Source: Pachyseris speciosa (lineage: Eukaryota > Cnidaria > Anthozoa > Scleractinia > Pachyseridae). From it: 64,000 nt of DNA. Within the stretch, counting starts at the first letter, position 1; the number at the start of each line of letters is the position of its first letter. A program made the translations under genes and the position numbers. Location: assembly GCA_016490735.1 (NCBI GenBank), contig JAEMWC010000750.1, positions 50,001 to 114,000 on the forward strand, read 5' to 3'. This document shows, one piece after another, positions 21,345-32,322 of the stretch. Below the pieces are notes generated by a model. It worked only from the letters and a program-made list of their open reading frames with translations, had not been told where the DNA came from and ran no database searches.

Positions 21345-21421
21345 AATGGCCGACAGTTGCTTCGCAATTTCCAGTGAAGACTTGCTCCAAAACCTTAACC
21401 CTTTTTCTACCGGCGATTTGG
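21345..21421 (+). other. Exon-like ORF start, split by a MITE
   Basis: ATGGCC at 21345 opens a frame MADSCFAISSEDLLQNLNPF that is cut at 21421 by the MITE. If the MITE and one 9-bp duplication are removed, the frame continues for ten more residues past 21751 to a stop, and a GT donor-like GGTAGGA lies at about 21775. A recombinase remnant lies 1 kb downstream. It could be the first exon of that gene; this is inference from position only. Confidence 0.3.
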
Positions 21422-21741
21422 TAGCCTCCAACGCAGACGTCTTTGGGCTCGTCACGCGTTCCTCCCCAACGAACGTCTGCTGAACTGAACTGCCACTTCC
21501 GTTCGCCGGCGGTTAGCCTTTGTTTTGAAGAAACCAATAACAAGCTGCGTAAGAATGAAAATCGACACCCGTGATGTAATTTCCGGGAAACGATTCACGC
21601 GCATCGTAGTCCTACTTTCCACAAATTGAAAATCGAACTATGATTGGCTAACCGCCGCGAACGGAAGTGGCAGCTCAGTTCATCAGACGTTCGTGGGGAA
21701 GGAACGCGTGACGAGCCCAAAGACGTCTGCGAAGGAGGCTA
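21422..21741. mobile_element. Mutator-like MITE, 320 bp, 9-bp target duplication
   Basis: The ends are inverted repeats of about 100 bases (TAGCCTCC..., with CGCAGACGTCTTTGGGCTCG and GTCACGCGTTCCT in both arms). GCGATTTGG flanks both sides (21413-21421 and 21742-21750). A 9-bp duplication with long TIRs is the signature of Mutator-like elements. There is no coding capacity. Confidence 0.85.
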
Positions 21742-21777
21742 GCGATTTGGTCGCCTTTTTTGAAATTTCCGGAGGGT

Positions 21778-22690
21778 AGGAGGTCAATATAAAGGGTCAC
21801 CGCGGAGATTTCGCTGGTCCACAACACTGAAGGCTCTATCTTTGTTGTCACGCTCGTCACGTTAGCTGACGTTTATTTGTAAACGATCTCTGAAGCTACA
21901 ATTCGTTACTTATTTGATTTATAAGTGTGAATTTTGAGCCATTTTGCACCTCAGAAGCCCCCTGCCTGGCATCATAATGCTGGGCTGATGGGTGGAGGCA
22001 ATTCTTTGAAAGAAAACAGAGGTGAGAAGTAATTTCACACGAAGTGGGCCGCTCAAAGTATTCGAGCGAGTGATGGCAATTGACGGAGTGAAGTTGTGTC
22101 TTTAGTCGTTTTGCGAGTGTATTCCGGGACCTGGCATGGCAATTTTGGCGAGTTTTGACTTGTAAATAATGAATGCAATCGGTACAATATTTTGCCAACA
22201 GGACCGGGTGGCTCGACACTAATAAAAAGTATGTGAAATGGAAATTGGCGGACTTCCATGCTGCTGTTAGGCAAGAATGTCCAAGAATTCCTTTGGGTCA
22301 CACACGTGAAAATTACAGACCGTGAGAGCAACTGAAGTCAAATAGCGTTAACCTCGTCGCGCTAAAGAAGTGAGCAGCAAAGGTGGAACAAATTGCAAGA
22401 AGTGGAGTCGAAGTTTGCTGCCAATGTAAACTTTTAACTACAACAGGAATTTTTGTCTTAAAAATTTCAAGACAAAGTTGCTTGAATTTTGCTGTTGTCC
22501 GAGGCGATTTTGTTTTTCAAAGAGAATAAACAGCCATATCATAGTTCCCTTTATTAACTATGGTCATATTAAGTGAAAATTGGGAGTTTCGGTCAGTTTC
22601 CAGGATGATAAAGATGACCAGGATTTAGAAAAGTTGCGGGGTTTTCAAAGCATCGGTCATCTATGACCGATATTTTGGTGAGCGGTAGCA
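21778..22690. other. Non-coding stretch
   Basis: Minus-strand frames of 92 and 107 aa at 21896-22331 overlap each other and show no known domain or conserved wording. No gene supported. Confidence 0.5.
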
Positions 22691-23199
22691 AAGGAGGTAA
22701 TAGAAAAAGCAAGCAACTACAACACAAAAAAAATCACTCAGACATGGATCAATGTTTGGCGTAGTTGGGCGGAAGAGCGCAACGTTGACCCCAACCTGGA
22801 AGAAAACTCTGCCTCAACCTTTGCAGAGATGACCGTTGCATTGAGTACATTACTTTCAAGGAAAACCCGACAAAGACTAGGCAAGGTGGCCTTAACTTCA
22901 AGAGAGGACCAGTTCACCCTAAAATGTTTGCTACTGGAGGCCCAAGATGTCCCGGTGCCCCGTTCAAAGATTTACTAAGCAGGCATCCTCCCGAGTTACG
23001 CGAAAGTGGTCCATTCTACTTGTTCATTATTGAAAGTCTTAAAACAGAAGTGTGGTATAAGAAGCAAAGGCTCGGCATCCACAGCATTGATCAGAAGATG
23101 AAGAATATTGTAAAGAGTACCACAGTAGCTTTGTCCGGTAAGAAATTGACAAATCACTCTGCGAGAAAAACTATGATAAAAAAAGCTGAGAGCTGCTGA
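22690..23199 (+). pseudogene. Crypton/DUF3504-type tyrosine recombinase remnant
   Basis: Tyrosine recombinases of the Crypton group, and the domesticated DUF3504 proteins (ZMYM, QRICH1, KCTD1 relatives), cut and rejoin DNA through a catalytic Tyr with R-H-R partners. About 22706-22830 reads NTKKITQTWINVWRSWAEER, the N-terminal core-binding part. The frame then shifts near 22830, with a large piece missing. From about 22835 it reads IEYITFKENPTKTRQGG, then GPRCPGAPFKDLLSRHPP, SGPFYL, VWYKKQRLG and NHSARKT. The last holds the catalytic H-x2-R pair, and the frame stops at 23197 before the Tyr. Whether it was a transposon or a host gene cannot be told. Confidence 0.75.
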
Positions 23200-23221
23200 T
23201 GAGTTGAGCGGCAATCCATCA

Positions 23222-23290
23222 TTCAGATGGCCAATCATATGTCAATCAGATGGCCAATCATATGTCAATCAGATGGCCAATCATATGTCC
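23222..23290 (+). repeat. Short tandem repeat, about 3 x 23 bp
   Basis: Three consecutive copies of a unit containing CAGATGGCCAATCATATGTC, immediately after the recombinase remnant. Confidence 0.9.
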
Positions 23291-23563
23291 CCATTTTTAC
23301 CAATTGTGTTGGAGTTGTCAACATTGGCTATTTTGCCAGTTTAAGAATTGTTTACAAGTTTCGCCATGTTCAACCATGCATGAATACATGAAGAATACGG
23401 GTGAAATAATTACCCTTTTTTCAGTGTTGCACAAACTGAATTTGCGCTTTGTCACAATTCTTGCGTGATTTTGATGACTCTTCTATCACCAAAATACAAA
23501 AGATTGCCAGTGCAACATTATCTCAAAATTCATAATTTTGTTGAATGTACTATAAATAAAAAC

Positions 23564-23722
23564 TCGTACGACCTTCTCGTACAATTCGTGCTTAATGGAT
23601 ACTTGTGACTTTGAAAGTTGAATTTCTCAAATTGCACTTGCCTAAAGGCTCGTGCAATTTTGAGAACTTTCAAAATCACTCGTACCTATTAATCACAAAT
23701 TGGACGGGAAGGTCGTGCGATT
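23564..23722. repeat. Imperfect palindrome, MITE-like, about 160 bp
   Basis: TCGTACGACCTTCTCGT at the left pairs with GGGAAGGTCGTGCGA at the right, and the arms continue through AAATTGCAC/GTGCAATTT to a short loop near 23645. No clear target duplication. Confidence 0.65.
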
Positions 23723-24304
23723 TCCTACACTATTAAGAGATATGTTTTTATAGTCTCTCTTGTTTGGTATAGTCCTTGGATTTTAACTGTGTTAAACTGT
23801 AGGGATAAATTATGGTACTTCTAAAGGACTTATAAAGTAGGTTTTGTATTTTTAAGTGATGATAATCTGTGTATAATTAAAGGGGCTATGTCGTGGTGAT
23901 TTTTATGTTGTGAAGGTCAAATTAAGTACCATTGCTTTTAACCAAAATGCCCCTAGAACACGAAAGCAAAGATATCAAGCTATGTTCTCAAAAGGGGAAG
24001 CAAAACATAATCTGTATTGGGCTATTTTTTCCACAGCACACGAGAACTTCAATTTTATCAAGTGTGAACCCATTTCAATCCTTGCCATCCTAAGCCAAAG
24101 AGGCTTATTTATAGTTTTGCTAAACTGAAAGTAATATTAAAATCCGTGACATAGCTACTTTAGATTATTGAAATACTAAACAAACAAAAGAAAGAAGAAA
24201 AGAAAGGAATATAGAAAGAAATTATTTTTCATCGCAACTGATATCTAAATTTAAGGATCATATTCTGCAAAGATGGAGTCATGTAAAAGAAGAAAGAAAC
24301 AGAT

Positions 24305-26060
24305 TAGCTCTAGATCTTTACGGTTTGAGAGTAGAAACGTCTGTTCCAAGACCAAGTTGTTATAATCGGACGGATGATGATATCACAGAACGCCTGATTC
24401 GGTTTTGCGCAAACTAAACCCAAATGGAGGGTTTATTTTATGCACGGTAGTTTGATCAGCTAATAAGTAGGCCAGTAGTTCACTGAGAAAAGAAGGACTG
24501 ATAGTTGACAGAAAAAATTGTACCAGCCTTCTGAGCGGTTGTGACGACTGAATCAAGTACGAATTTGGGGCCAGTGTTGTTGACAGATGTGTGCGGTGTT
24601 CTCTATAACATCGTGATTTTAGTGAAAAGTGATTACCTCAGCCGCCATAACGGAAATGCTACTCAGATTCACTGGGCTTTGGGTGGGAAATCTGGATTTG
24701 AGAGATCAGAAAAATGGCAGCAACATGAGGTTGAAACAGTTCTCGAAAACCAGAGCTGTAAAATTCTCTCGGGTACTTAAACATTTTTACCGATCGTAGC
24801 ATCAATCACCGCCGCCCTTACATTGTATTAGTCGACAAAGTGTATAACATCATAAAGGTCATAGTTGCAGCTGTGCCTCGGTATAAACATCTAGCCATAG
24901 CACTCTCCAGCAGACACAATATCAACAAGGCCCTTAAAGAACCAGCCATTGAGAACGATTGTCCCAGTAACAGCATGCAAAGTCAGCACTCCTGACTTCC
25001 GCATACATCTTGCGAAGATTTGTAATTTGCAAGGCTTAGAGGACTGGTTGTACTCCGCCTAAAGGATTTACTACCCAGTGCAGCAGTACCCTGTACTGTG
25101 AGACACTTGAACATGAGGATGATGATAATAATAATTATAAAGCTATATTTTCTCACGGAATCCAAATCAAATAATGTAACTCAAATATCATATTCAAAGC
25201 TAACTTTGCATATCACGATTTATACGGCTAATTAAAATATATTAAAATATATTTAAAGGTCATGAATGGTATCACTTAAGAGGTTTCGCAAAGAAAAGAG
25301 ACCAATCGCCTGCTTAGCTTGTGGTAGACTGTTCCATGAAATGTACCCCTACCGGCGAATCTCTATTTGAGGGCTTCTAAACGTGGTCTTGGTTTAAATA
25401 AATTATGATCAGAACTTCGCAAATTGTAATTATGGACAGTATTCGCCATGACGAATTTCTCAGGGATATATCTTTGGACCTAATTATTCATAGTTCTGCT
25501 CTTCCGTCCCCGGGACGATGGTGGTAGGAATTAGGACAGGATCGGCTTGCTAACTGGAACTTGGTGCAGCTCGCTCGCCGTGGAGGCTGCTTCTGAAGAG
25601 GCGCAAAACAATCTTGGGTCGTTTGCCTGGAAAAGCCTATGCACTGAGTTTTAAACGGGTGCTAAGGGAACGCGTTGAGGCAGCGGGTTGCTCTGATGAT
25701 TGATGCGCGGTGCGAATATGAGCGATAAAGGGTGTTTGCTTTTTGTGTTTTGCCTGGGTGAGATGCTTGTAGAACTGATTGAATTTATATAGTTTTTCTC
25801 TATGGTTGAACCGATGTGTTACTATGATTTGGGCGCGTGAAGGTCTTCTCAAAGGTCTCGTAGCGATGTTCTTTGCGAGGTTTGTTAGCGGGTGGTTGAC
25901 CATTTCCCATTTAGATATCCTAAAGAGTGCGCAATACAAAAAAAATGCAAAAACAAGTTATGCAATTCGCAGTAACGCACCGGTCCCCGAAAACTTTTCC
26001 AAAACTAAGTAAACTTAAGTATTGTCTTAGTACAACAACAACAACAACAACAAACAACAA
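24305..26060. repeat. Dispersed/segmental repeat, copy A
   Basis: From GCTCTAGATCTTTACGG on, this matches 40069-41610 over its whole length with small indels (shared blocks: GTTGTTATAATCGGACGGATG, GTGACGACTGAATCAAGTAC, GGAATTAGGACAGGATCGGC, GCTCTGATGATTGATGCGC). It ends in ACA repeats. It has only short open frames with no known domain. Position 24318 is the empty site of the MITE found in copy B. Copy A has an extra LINE piece at 25255-25510. Confidence 0.8.
25255..25510 (-). pseudogene. LINE ORF2 C-terminal fragment (CR1-like)
   Basis: On the minus strand, after a frame change, it reads HNYNLRSSDHNLFKPRPR and SWNSLPQAKQAIGLFSL. That is the conserved 'YNLRS ... WNSLP ... F' ending found at the C-terminus of CR1/Rex-type reverse transcriptases. 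It is present in repeat copy A but missing from copy B, so it inserted there or was lost from B. Confidence 0.65.
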
Positions 26061-26075
26061 CACAACAGGTTTTTC

Positions 26076-26475
26076 TCGGCGGGTGAAACTAAAGCCGGAA
26101 AAACAGGATGCTTTCGCAGGCTATTTCAGAATAAAAAGTAGGAAATTTTGCTCAACAATTATTGGATGTAATTATTGGAATGATATTCCTATTTCTATTC
26201 GCCAAAAACCAACAAAACAACCATTCAAAAGAGTTCTCTTTCAGTATTATTTTGCTCAGTATTAATTACTACCACGAGCACCTGTAAAACTTTTCCTTCT
26301 GTTTCTCATCTCGTCTATTTATAGTAAGCTTTCCTTTTTAATCTTAACAAATTATGTATCGTAATTTAAAAGGGCATATAATTAGTTTACTTTATCATTC
26401 CCTTATCCACTCCTTCCCTGTTCTTACTCATTGTAACCTATAATGATAATGTCAAGTAAAATAAACAATAATTAA
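26076..26475 (+). pseudogene. LINE ORF2 C-terminus and 3' UTR
   Basis: The frame ending at 26265 reads SRKFCSTIIGCNYWNDIPIS, then PTKQPFKRVLFQYY and stops. This is the usual short tail of a CR1-like ORF2 (WN-x-IP, then a basic F-K motif). The following ~200 bases, ending AATAAACAATAATTAAATAA, fit a LINE 3' UTR. The element is 5' truncated. Confidence 0.65.
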
Positions 26476-26700
26476 ATAATTGAGGAGAAAGTGCTGCTTT
26501 TGTAATGACATCTACAAACGGTTAGACGTTTTAGTCTTCTCGGACAAGGACGATAAACCGTAGGCCCCGTCTCTCAGTACTTTCACATAATCCTGACTCT
26601 GTGGGACGTAAAAGAACCACTAGGGACGTAACAAAACTCTAGCAGTAACCACCCCTAGTGTCTGTCCAAAGGAGAACGATGTCAATTGGGGCGTGTGTCC
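26475..26700 (+). mobile_element. SINE body fragment, headless
   Basis: ATTGAGGAGAAAGTGCTGC, TTAGTCTTCTCGGACAAGGA, CGATAAACCGTAGG and CTGTGGGACGTAAAAGAAC match the SINE at 42080-42545 (opposite strand). The tRNA-like head is absent here. Confidence 0.7.
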
Positions 26701-27103
26701 TGTTTCACTCTTCCGTCACTGCGGTTGATTCCGCAGCGACAAAAATCATTAGACTTCATCAAACTACCACAGCAACATCCTCAACTTTAGCTTTAAGTGA
26801 TTAGTGCTCAAAAACGTGTCGACCGCGGTGAAAGGAAAATTTTACCGTGGAACTACATTAGAAAGATGAGATATGCTTTTCGAAAGATAAACGGTGTTTT
26901 TCTCTTTGTTTTGTGCCTTGTAAACCTTGCTGTTTGCAATTACCAAAGTTCAGTTTATGTGCCACTGCTGTGCATTAACGTCGACCCTGACAGAATTTGT
27001 GCATATAAACAAGCTAAGATGAAGACAGATCTTTTTAAAGTTGTTATCATGTGGAGTTTAACTGTCTTCTGATCAACAACTGCGGTCTAAAACCTTTGCA
27101 TGG

Positions 27104-27236
27104 AAAATGAAAACCTGGTCAGTCTAGATACTCGGCTGGACTCTTTCCATTCTGACGATATCTGCAAAAGATTTATCATCTTACTTGTGTGAAGCAAATG
27201 GCAGCTCCGCACCAAAACCAAACGCGTTTGTCGGTG
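27104..27236 (+). pseudogene. GPCR fragment (copy 4), N-terminal piece only
   Basis: ATGAAAACCTGG followed by CTCGGCTGGACTCTTTCCAT and GCAGCTCCGCACCAAAACCA matches the first ~45 codons of the other GPCR copies. There is a stop after Trp/Ser and several indels. The match ends abruptly at AACGCGTTTGTCGG. The ~100 bases upstream (AAGATGAAGACAGAT, CTTCTGATCAACAACTGCGG) match the upstream region of the tandem units. Confidence 0.85.
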
Positions 27237-27469
27237 AGATCTAGGATTAACTGTTCAAGAAATGGCGCCCTCTATTAAACGCCTCCCTCCAATAAACGGC
27301 TCACAAAATGATCTCAAAAGTTAATAAAGGCCGCCGGCGTATATTAAAGAAATTGCAGTATACACAAACATGACATGCTTGCAGATGTTTTTGAATTCCA
27401 GTTGTTAGTTCCTTTTGAGTTGAACTGTGTCTTCTGATAACAACTGTGACCAAAAACCTTTGTCTGGAC

Positions 27470-28270
27470 AATGAAAACCTGGTTCTGGATACTGGGCTGG
27501 TCTCTTTCCATTCTCACGATAGCTGGAAATGGATTTATCCTCTATTGTGTGCAGCAAACGGCAGCTCCGCACCAAAACCAACGCGTTTGTCGTGTCACTA
27601 GCGGTGGCGGATTTCCTTGTTGGGATGAGCGTCGTTCCATCCTTGTTTTTCTGTGATATCACAAATGGCTGCAAATGGTCTCACGAGTGGCTGTCTTGGG
27701 CCATGTGTTGAGATGGTTGTTCAGCTACGCTTCAGTGACGAGCTTGTGCAATTTGGTGCTGGATCGCTACATTGCAGTCGTGATGCCTTTGAGATATTTA
27801 ACTTTTATGACGCGGCGACGGGTTACCGAAATCATTTGTATATCGTGGGTAATTCCAGTTTGTTTTGTGATTCCAGTGGTAACTTCGCTTTATTTCAAAC
27901 TTGATACCTTCAACAATATTTCCTTTTGGCTGAATACGATATTGCTTGAGTTAATTCCCTGTTTAATTCTTGTATTTTTTGTTGCATCCATGGTACGTGT
28001 TGTTTATAAGCATGAGCGAGCTGCACACATCTTGTCAAAACAGCTGCGCTTTAACCACCAGGTTTTGTCGGCGTGTTTCTTGTATGTTACAGCATGTATA
28101 TTCGCTGTACTATTTTGTTTACTTCTAAACAGTCTTGTTCTGACACTGAATATAAAATACCTACTTTAGTTTTAAATTCAGCTGTGAACCCTTTAGCTTA
28201 TGCTTTACTCAAAAGAGACATAAAGAAAGAGTGTAAAAAGGTGACCTTGTGTCGTAAGGATCAAGCCTGA
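27470..28270 (+). pseudogene. GPCR copy 5, multiple lesions
   Basis: It aligns along its whole length with the open GPCR at 14171. Lesions are a 2-bp loss in TM1 near 27540, a 1-bp loss near 27703 (TGGGCCATGTG), and a deletion of about 45 bases in the loop 3/TM6 region near 28063 that removes the conserved start of TM6. Remaining motifs are LVLDRYIAVVMPLRY (a true DRY here) and NSAVNPLAYALLK at the end. It is older than the tandem copies by the number of substitutions. It lacks the two insertions that the tandem units carry in their 3' flank. Confidence 0.92.
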
Positions 28271-29000
28271 AATACATAAACACGATCTTTTTTCTTTAGT
28301 TGGCTTATCTTTCAGGCTACGAGACTGTTTTTCTTTCACGTGTGTCAGAATTGCTTCGTTCGCGTGATTCACAGGGTGCGGTGGAGATGCAACTGACCTC
28401 AAGCCTGGCTGCTTACGCGGTGGTGACTAAGCAATTGTTTGGTCGCTTTTCACGGACGGACTTGTGAAGCATTGTAGCACTGTACGATGTCTCTCTACAT
28501 TACAGTGGCGAAGCCCTTGAAATTCATTTAAACTTTCGTGACTAGCTGTCGCGGTGCCGAAATAATTTTTCATCTTGGGCTTTCCAAAGTTGTACTAATA
28601 TTTTACCACTAACTTCACTTGACTTGCTATGTTAGATGTACTGATTTCAGTTGGCCGTGTCTGATGGTCTGTAAGTTCTTTCCTCTGTTATGCTAAATAT
28701 GCTAAAAACAGATGCGTTGAGGGACAGCATCCTTTGTACGCGGCCTCAAGATCGTGAAGACTGCAGTTAAAATGTTAGCGATTGTTGTAGGCTTATTGTA
28801 CAGCATGGTTCAGTTGTTTTGTGCTATTACTTCGAATGAAGCTGTAATGAAAAGAAATGTATTGCACAAACCCTACCATGAACTCTATGGCGAATGGATC
28901 ACCAAATCGAACTCTTGTACACAATTTTTTATTTTGGGTGACCACAGGCAATCCAAGCGTTGTATGTGAGAAGTGGGATAATTTACGGATTTGAAGCTGT
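28271..29000. other. 3' flank of GPCR copy 5, no gene
   Basis: It matches the 3' flank of the other GPCR copies with indels (AATACATAAACACGATCTTT, TGCTAAAAACAGATGCGTTG, TGTTAGCGATTGTTGTAGG). It shows the uninserted state where the tandem units hold a LINE tail. No reading frame beyond chance. Confidence 0.7.
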
Positions 29001-29336
29001 ACATATTTGTGGTGTATATCTAGAGTATGTCAAAATAAAATGATATTTACCTTTATGTTATGGTTTCTTAAAGTGTCTTAGGCAGTCAAAAAGCCAAAAT
29101 TCGGGGCATTTGCGCGTGAAAATAGCAGACGACGAAAGAGTCGAAAGGAAGGCAGGTGACAGGAAAAACCAACCGTCCGCTTCCCAACAAAGAAACTTAT
29201 CCGCGATAGATAAACTCAATGTTTATTGCACGCTGGTTCCAACATTCTACCCAAAGCCCGAGAATCACTGATTTTCCAGCTCCAAATTCAACCGTTTTTG
29301 CTTCGGCATCGCCGGACGCTGAAAGGAGGGGCATGT

Positions 29337-29395
29337 TGTAAAACATCGATTTGTAAAACATGGATTTGTAAAAGGTGGATTTGTAAAACATGGAT
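29337..29395. repeat. Short tandem repeat, about 4 x 15 bp
   Basis: Four copies of GTAAAACATGGATTT with one or two changes each. Confidence 0.9.
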
Positions 29396-29402
29396 TGCGT
29401 GT

Positions 29403-29431
29403 AATTTATTATTATTATTATTATTATTATT
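29403..29431. repeat. (ATT)n microsatellite
   Basis: A run of ATT triplets followed by AT-rich sequence. Confidence 0.9.
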
Positions 29432-29449
29432 TATGTTTAATTAATTAAT

Positions 29450-30160
29450 TTAATTAATTTATCTTTTCTGAGTGTGAGCTTTTTTATTTATTCAGTTATT
29501 TATTCCTTGCACAATACATACATATACATAATAATAAATAATATAGTAACGTTTTTAACAGAGCAGAATGAATTAAAAGTGAATATTCGACTCGTAACAA
29601 GAAATTAAATATAAGAAGTTACATGACACGAATTATAATCAAAGTACAACTGTGAAGAAGTCGTGGATATGTGACCTTATTTGCGATAAGCGGGATTAAG
29701 CCAAGGTGACTCGAGAAAACGGCGTTTTAACTAGTTTAAACGCGTGAAAACTCTTTCTCGAAAGTGTTTAAACAACTTTTTAATGCGTTCAAACGTCCAG
29801 CTCTTTTGAGCATCAATTTTATTGTTCATGAGCTTTAAGTAACACAATTTAACTTCGGGGTGCATATTTACATATTCGCGTTTGAATGAATTATCGAGGC
29901 GGGGAGATATCGTGGGAGTTTTAAAAAAATGTGCTTCTTTTGAAAACTGAACAGGTTTATGTCTTGTCCGTATGGTCGGATAAATATCAGGCAAAAGGAC
30001 GATTTCACCAAAACGAAACCAGCCAAACACTGCAGTATTTCGAGGAAATTGTTACACAAAGCTGTCGAACGAACACAACCGAAATTTGACATATGCAAAT
30101 TATACTTTTTACTGCCGGTGGGAAATGCAGTATTTGCCGTCGTTTTTTTAAACAACTATT
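29450..30160. other. Non-coding stretch with overlapping chance frames
   Basis: Frames of 64-99 aa overlap on both strands between 29731 and 30199 and share no known motif. Part of this DNA belongs to a dispersed repeat (next feature). No gene supported. Confidence 0.45.
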
Positions 30161-30163
30161 GAC

Positions 30164-30360
30164 GCTATGCTTTTGGATATTAAAATAAACAAGTTTCATT
30201 CAAAAACTTTCACTGAAAAAATGGTGCGTTTAGTTAAAACGAAGAGTATTTCTCAAAGCAAACTTGTGTTTACACTTTGGCTAGACGCGATGGCACCACC
30301 TAAAAATAATTTAATTTTAGACTGCGTTGTTTTCGTTAGAATATTATTTCCAGCACTGAA
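30164..30360 (+). repeat. Dispersed repeat, copy 1 (partner 32125-32320)
   Basis: Shares TTAAAATAAA(C/A)AAGTTTCATTC, a TTTAG(T/C)TAAAACGAAGA block, TGGCTAGACGCGATG-like wording and GTTTTCGTTA with the partner, in the same orientation, about 1.96 kb apart. The 117-aa frame at 30167 lies inside and is probably chance. Confidence 0.65.
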
Positions 30361-30929
30361 AATGGCTTCGCGAATGCACCTATATTGGTGTCAAAAGTTT
30401 CCGTCGTTAATTCCTGTGCACACTTGGAAAATATCTTGGGTTGAACGGGCTCATATATTTTTTCCACAGATTGTGAATTGGATGAACGTAGGAGAAGCTG
30501 CGCTTGTGACGGAATATTGATTATAATTTCTTTTCGCCGTTCGGCTGTTTGATCGGGCGTTCCTTTTGCCGTTTTATTCGTTCGATCCGAGCTGAAATAA
30601 AGTTACTTTCCGTTCATCGGTTCGACTGTTGTTCCTTAGACATTACTTCGGAAGCCGATAGAGGTGTTCCGGCAATACTTTGGGAAATATTGGTATGCCG
30701 TTGACATATCTATTTGTTTACATCTGAGTGAGTGACAAATTTGCATAATCTGACCCCTAACAATACTCGTTCCTACGCTTCGCGTATCCACGACTAAAAA
30801 GCACAGATTACACTAAGTAATGTAAGGCATTCTAAAATTATTAGGACTCTAAAGTTTCTATTCTGTATATTGAAGAGGACTTTCGAGACGAATGTAGAAA
30901 GGTTGAGAGATTCTTCGTTCAGCTTACTT

Positions 30930-31120
30930 GAGTAAATATGTTATTTCATGAACAGGAGAGTGTAATTGAGTTTTATCATCTTCTTTGAAGATCATCTTTT
31001 GTTGAGCTTATTATACAGTGTCAGCTTAAGCAGCCCGCCTAGAGTAGCTCTGCTAACTGCGGGCTACAAAGGTCTTTTTTCTTACAAATGTGTAAATAAA
31101 GCCAATGCTGTTGTTGATTT
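30930..31120 (+). mobile_element. LINE 3' end with terminal hairpin
   Basis: AGCCCGCCTAGAGTAGCTCT followed by GCTAACTGCGGGCTACAAAGG forms a hairpin and is repeated at 47640-47710, where it lies behind a recognisable LINE C-terminus. So this is a 5'-truncated copy of the same LINE family. An AATAAA-like signal lies at about 31095. Confidence 0.65.
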
Positions 31121-31455
31121 ATAATATATGTTTGTATGGATTGTTGGTAGAAAGGCTAAAATTATGTTGCGAGCCGGTCTAAGACGCGACTGTGTATTCA
31201 TACGGGAGATCGGCCAGGAAACCAAACCCGAAAATATCATAGCGTTTTTTCATTGTGTCGATTGAAAGATTTTCAGGAAACTTGTGATTAAGTCCTGTAA
31301 GTAAAGACGAACATAACACTGACCTCTCTTTGAGCGCCATGTCCTTTAAATGTCTTAATTACGTGGGATGCGTACGCAGACCACGTAGACATTTCGGGCC
31401 AGTCTCGTCGTCGTCGTAGTCTCATATGGTAATTAGCCACGTGCTTTTGCTTGTC

Positions 31456-31522
31456 ACTGAGGTTAAGCCCTGTTGGCTGGGGTTACAAATCGGATGGGTG
31501 ACCTTCTGTGAAATCGGTGTCG
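31456..31522 (+). mobile_element. 5S rRNA-like segment (5S-derived SINE or pseudogene)
   Basis: GAGGTTAAGCC, then GGCTGGGGTTAC, CGGATGGGTGACC and a CTGTGAAAT block follow the order and spacing of the 5S rRNA internal promoter (A-box GTTAAGC, C-box GGATGGGTGACC) and its 3' part. The 5' third of 5S is not evident. A 5S-derived SINE (SINE3 type) is the likeliest explanation; a stray 5S pseudogene is the alternative. Divergence is too high for a functional 5S gene. Confidence 0.6.
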
Positions 31523-32124
31523 TTGGCTTTTGTTTCTGGTCGTCTTTTTTCGAATTTTACCACATTTTGACGTCATCTGTGGTCTATTACTGAACAGACG
31601 CACGGCAACATGGAAAAAGGCATGGAAATCCTTTCCAGGACTGTTCAGATCTAGTTCCAGTGAGAAATTTACAGTGCATTGAGTGTGTATTCCCAGGGGA
31701 TACCAAAACCCCAAATATATGATAGCGCTTTCCATCGTGTTGATTGAAAATTATAAGGATAATTCGTGTATCGATACTACAATCGAAGGCTATGAAAGCA
31801 CAGGGAGCAGAGGAGTCCTATCGCTCGAAGGGCGACGGCCATTGTCACTGATAGGCTTTCAACAGTAGCGTGACACGATCGCTTGTATGTGGTTTGATCA
31901 CGTACGGTGATTCAAATTCGCGCTGCAATTGTACGGTGAATTTAACTGGAAATACGGTCAAATAGGACTTCTCTGCTCCCTGTGTCCGAACGGCGGAATC
32001 TAATATTCCGTCCGTCAAATAGTGCATACCACGTTAACGCCAACTGGCGTCTTGCTTTTTATTATAGTAACTGCCCGTATCCGGACCTCATTTTATTAAA
32101 CACATAAAAACAAAGTGAGCACTG

Positions 32125-32320
32125 TACGGCCAGCTTTTTGATGTTAAAATAAAAAAGTTTCATTCAAAACTTACTGAGGTAATGGCAAGAGTAGCCGAAC
32201 GCGTTTAGCTAAAACGAAGAATATGTCAATGCTAACTTGGGCTTACATTGCGGCCAGACGCGATGACGTCGCTCAAAAAATTATATTTTAAGATTGCGTT
32301 ATTTTCGTTATAATGTGTTA
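32125..32320 (+). repeat. Dispersed repeat, copy 2 (partner 30164-30360)
   Basis: See the partner. This copy ends directly before the Penelope-like element. Confidence 0.65.
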
Positions 32321-32322
32321 TA

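Noticed and set aside
21896..22331. Two overlapping minus frames of 92 and 107 aa
   Set aside because: Different frames over the same DNA, no domain, no repeat partner.
29731..30520. Overlapping frames of 95-117 aa on both strands
   Set aside because: They show no known motifs, and part of the region is a dispersed repeat whose second copy (32125-32320) does not keep the frame.
31456..31522. Functional 5S rRNA gene
   Set aside because: Only the promoter and 3' part match, with many differences, and the 5' third is missing.
31463..31735. 90-aa minus frame
   Set aside because: It runs antisense through the 5S-like segment and has no recognisable content.
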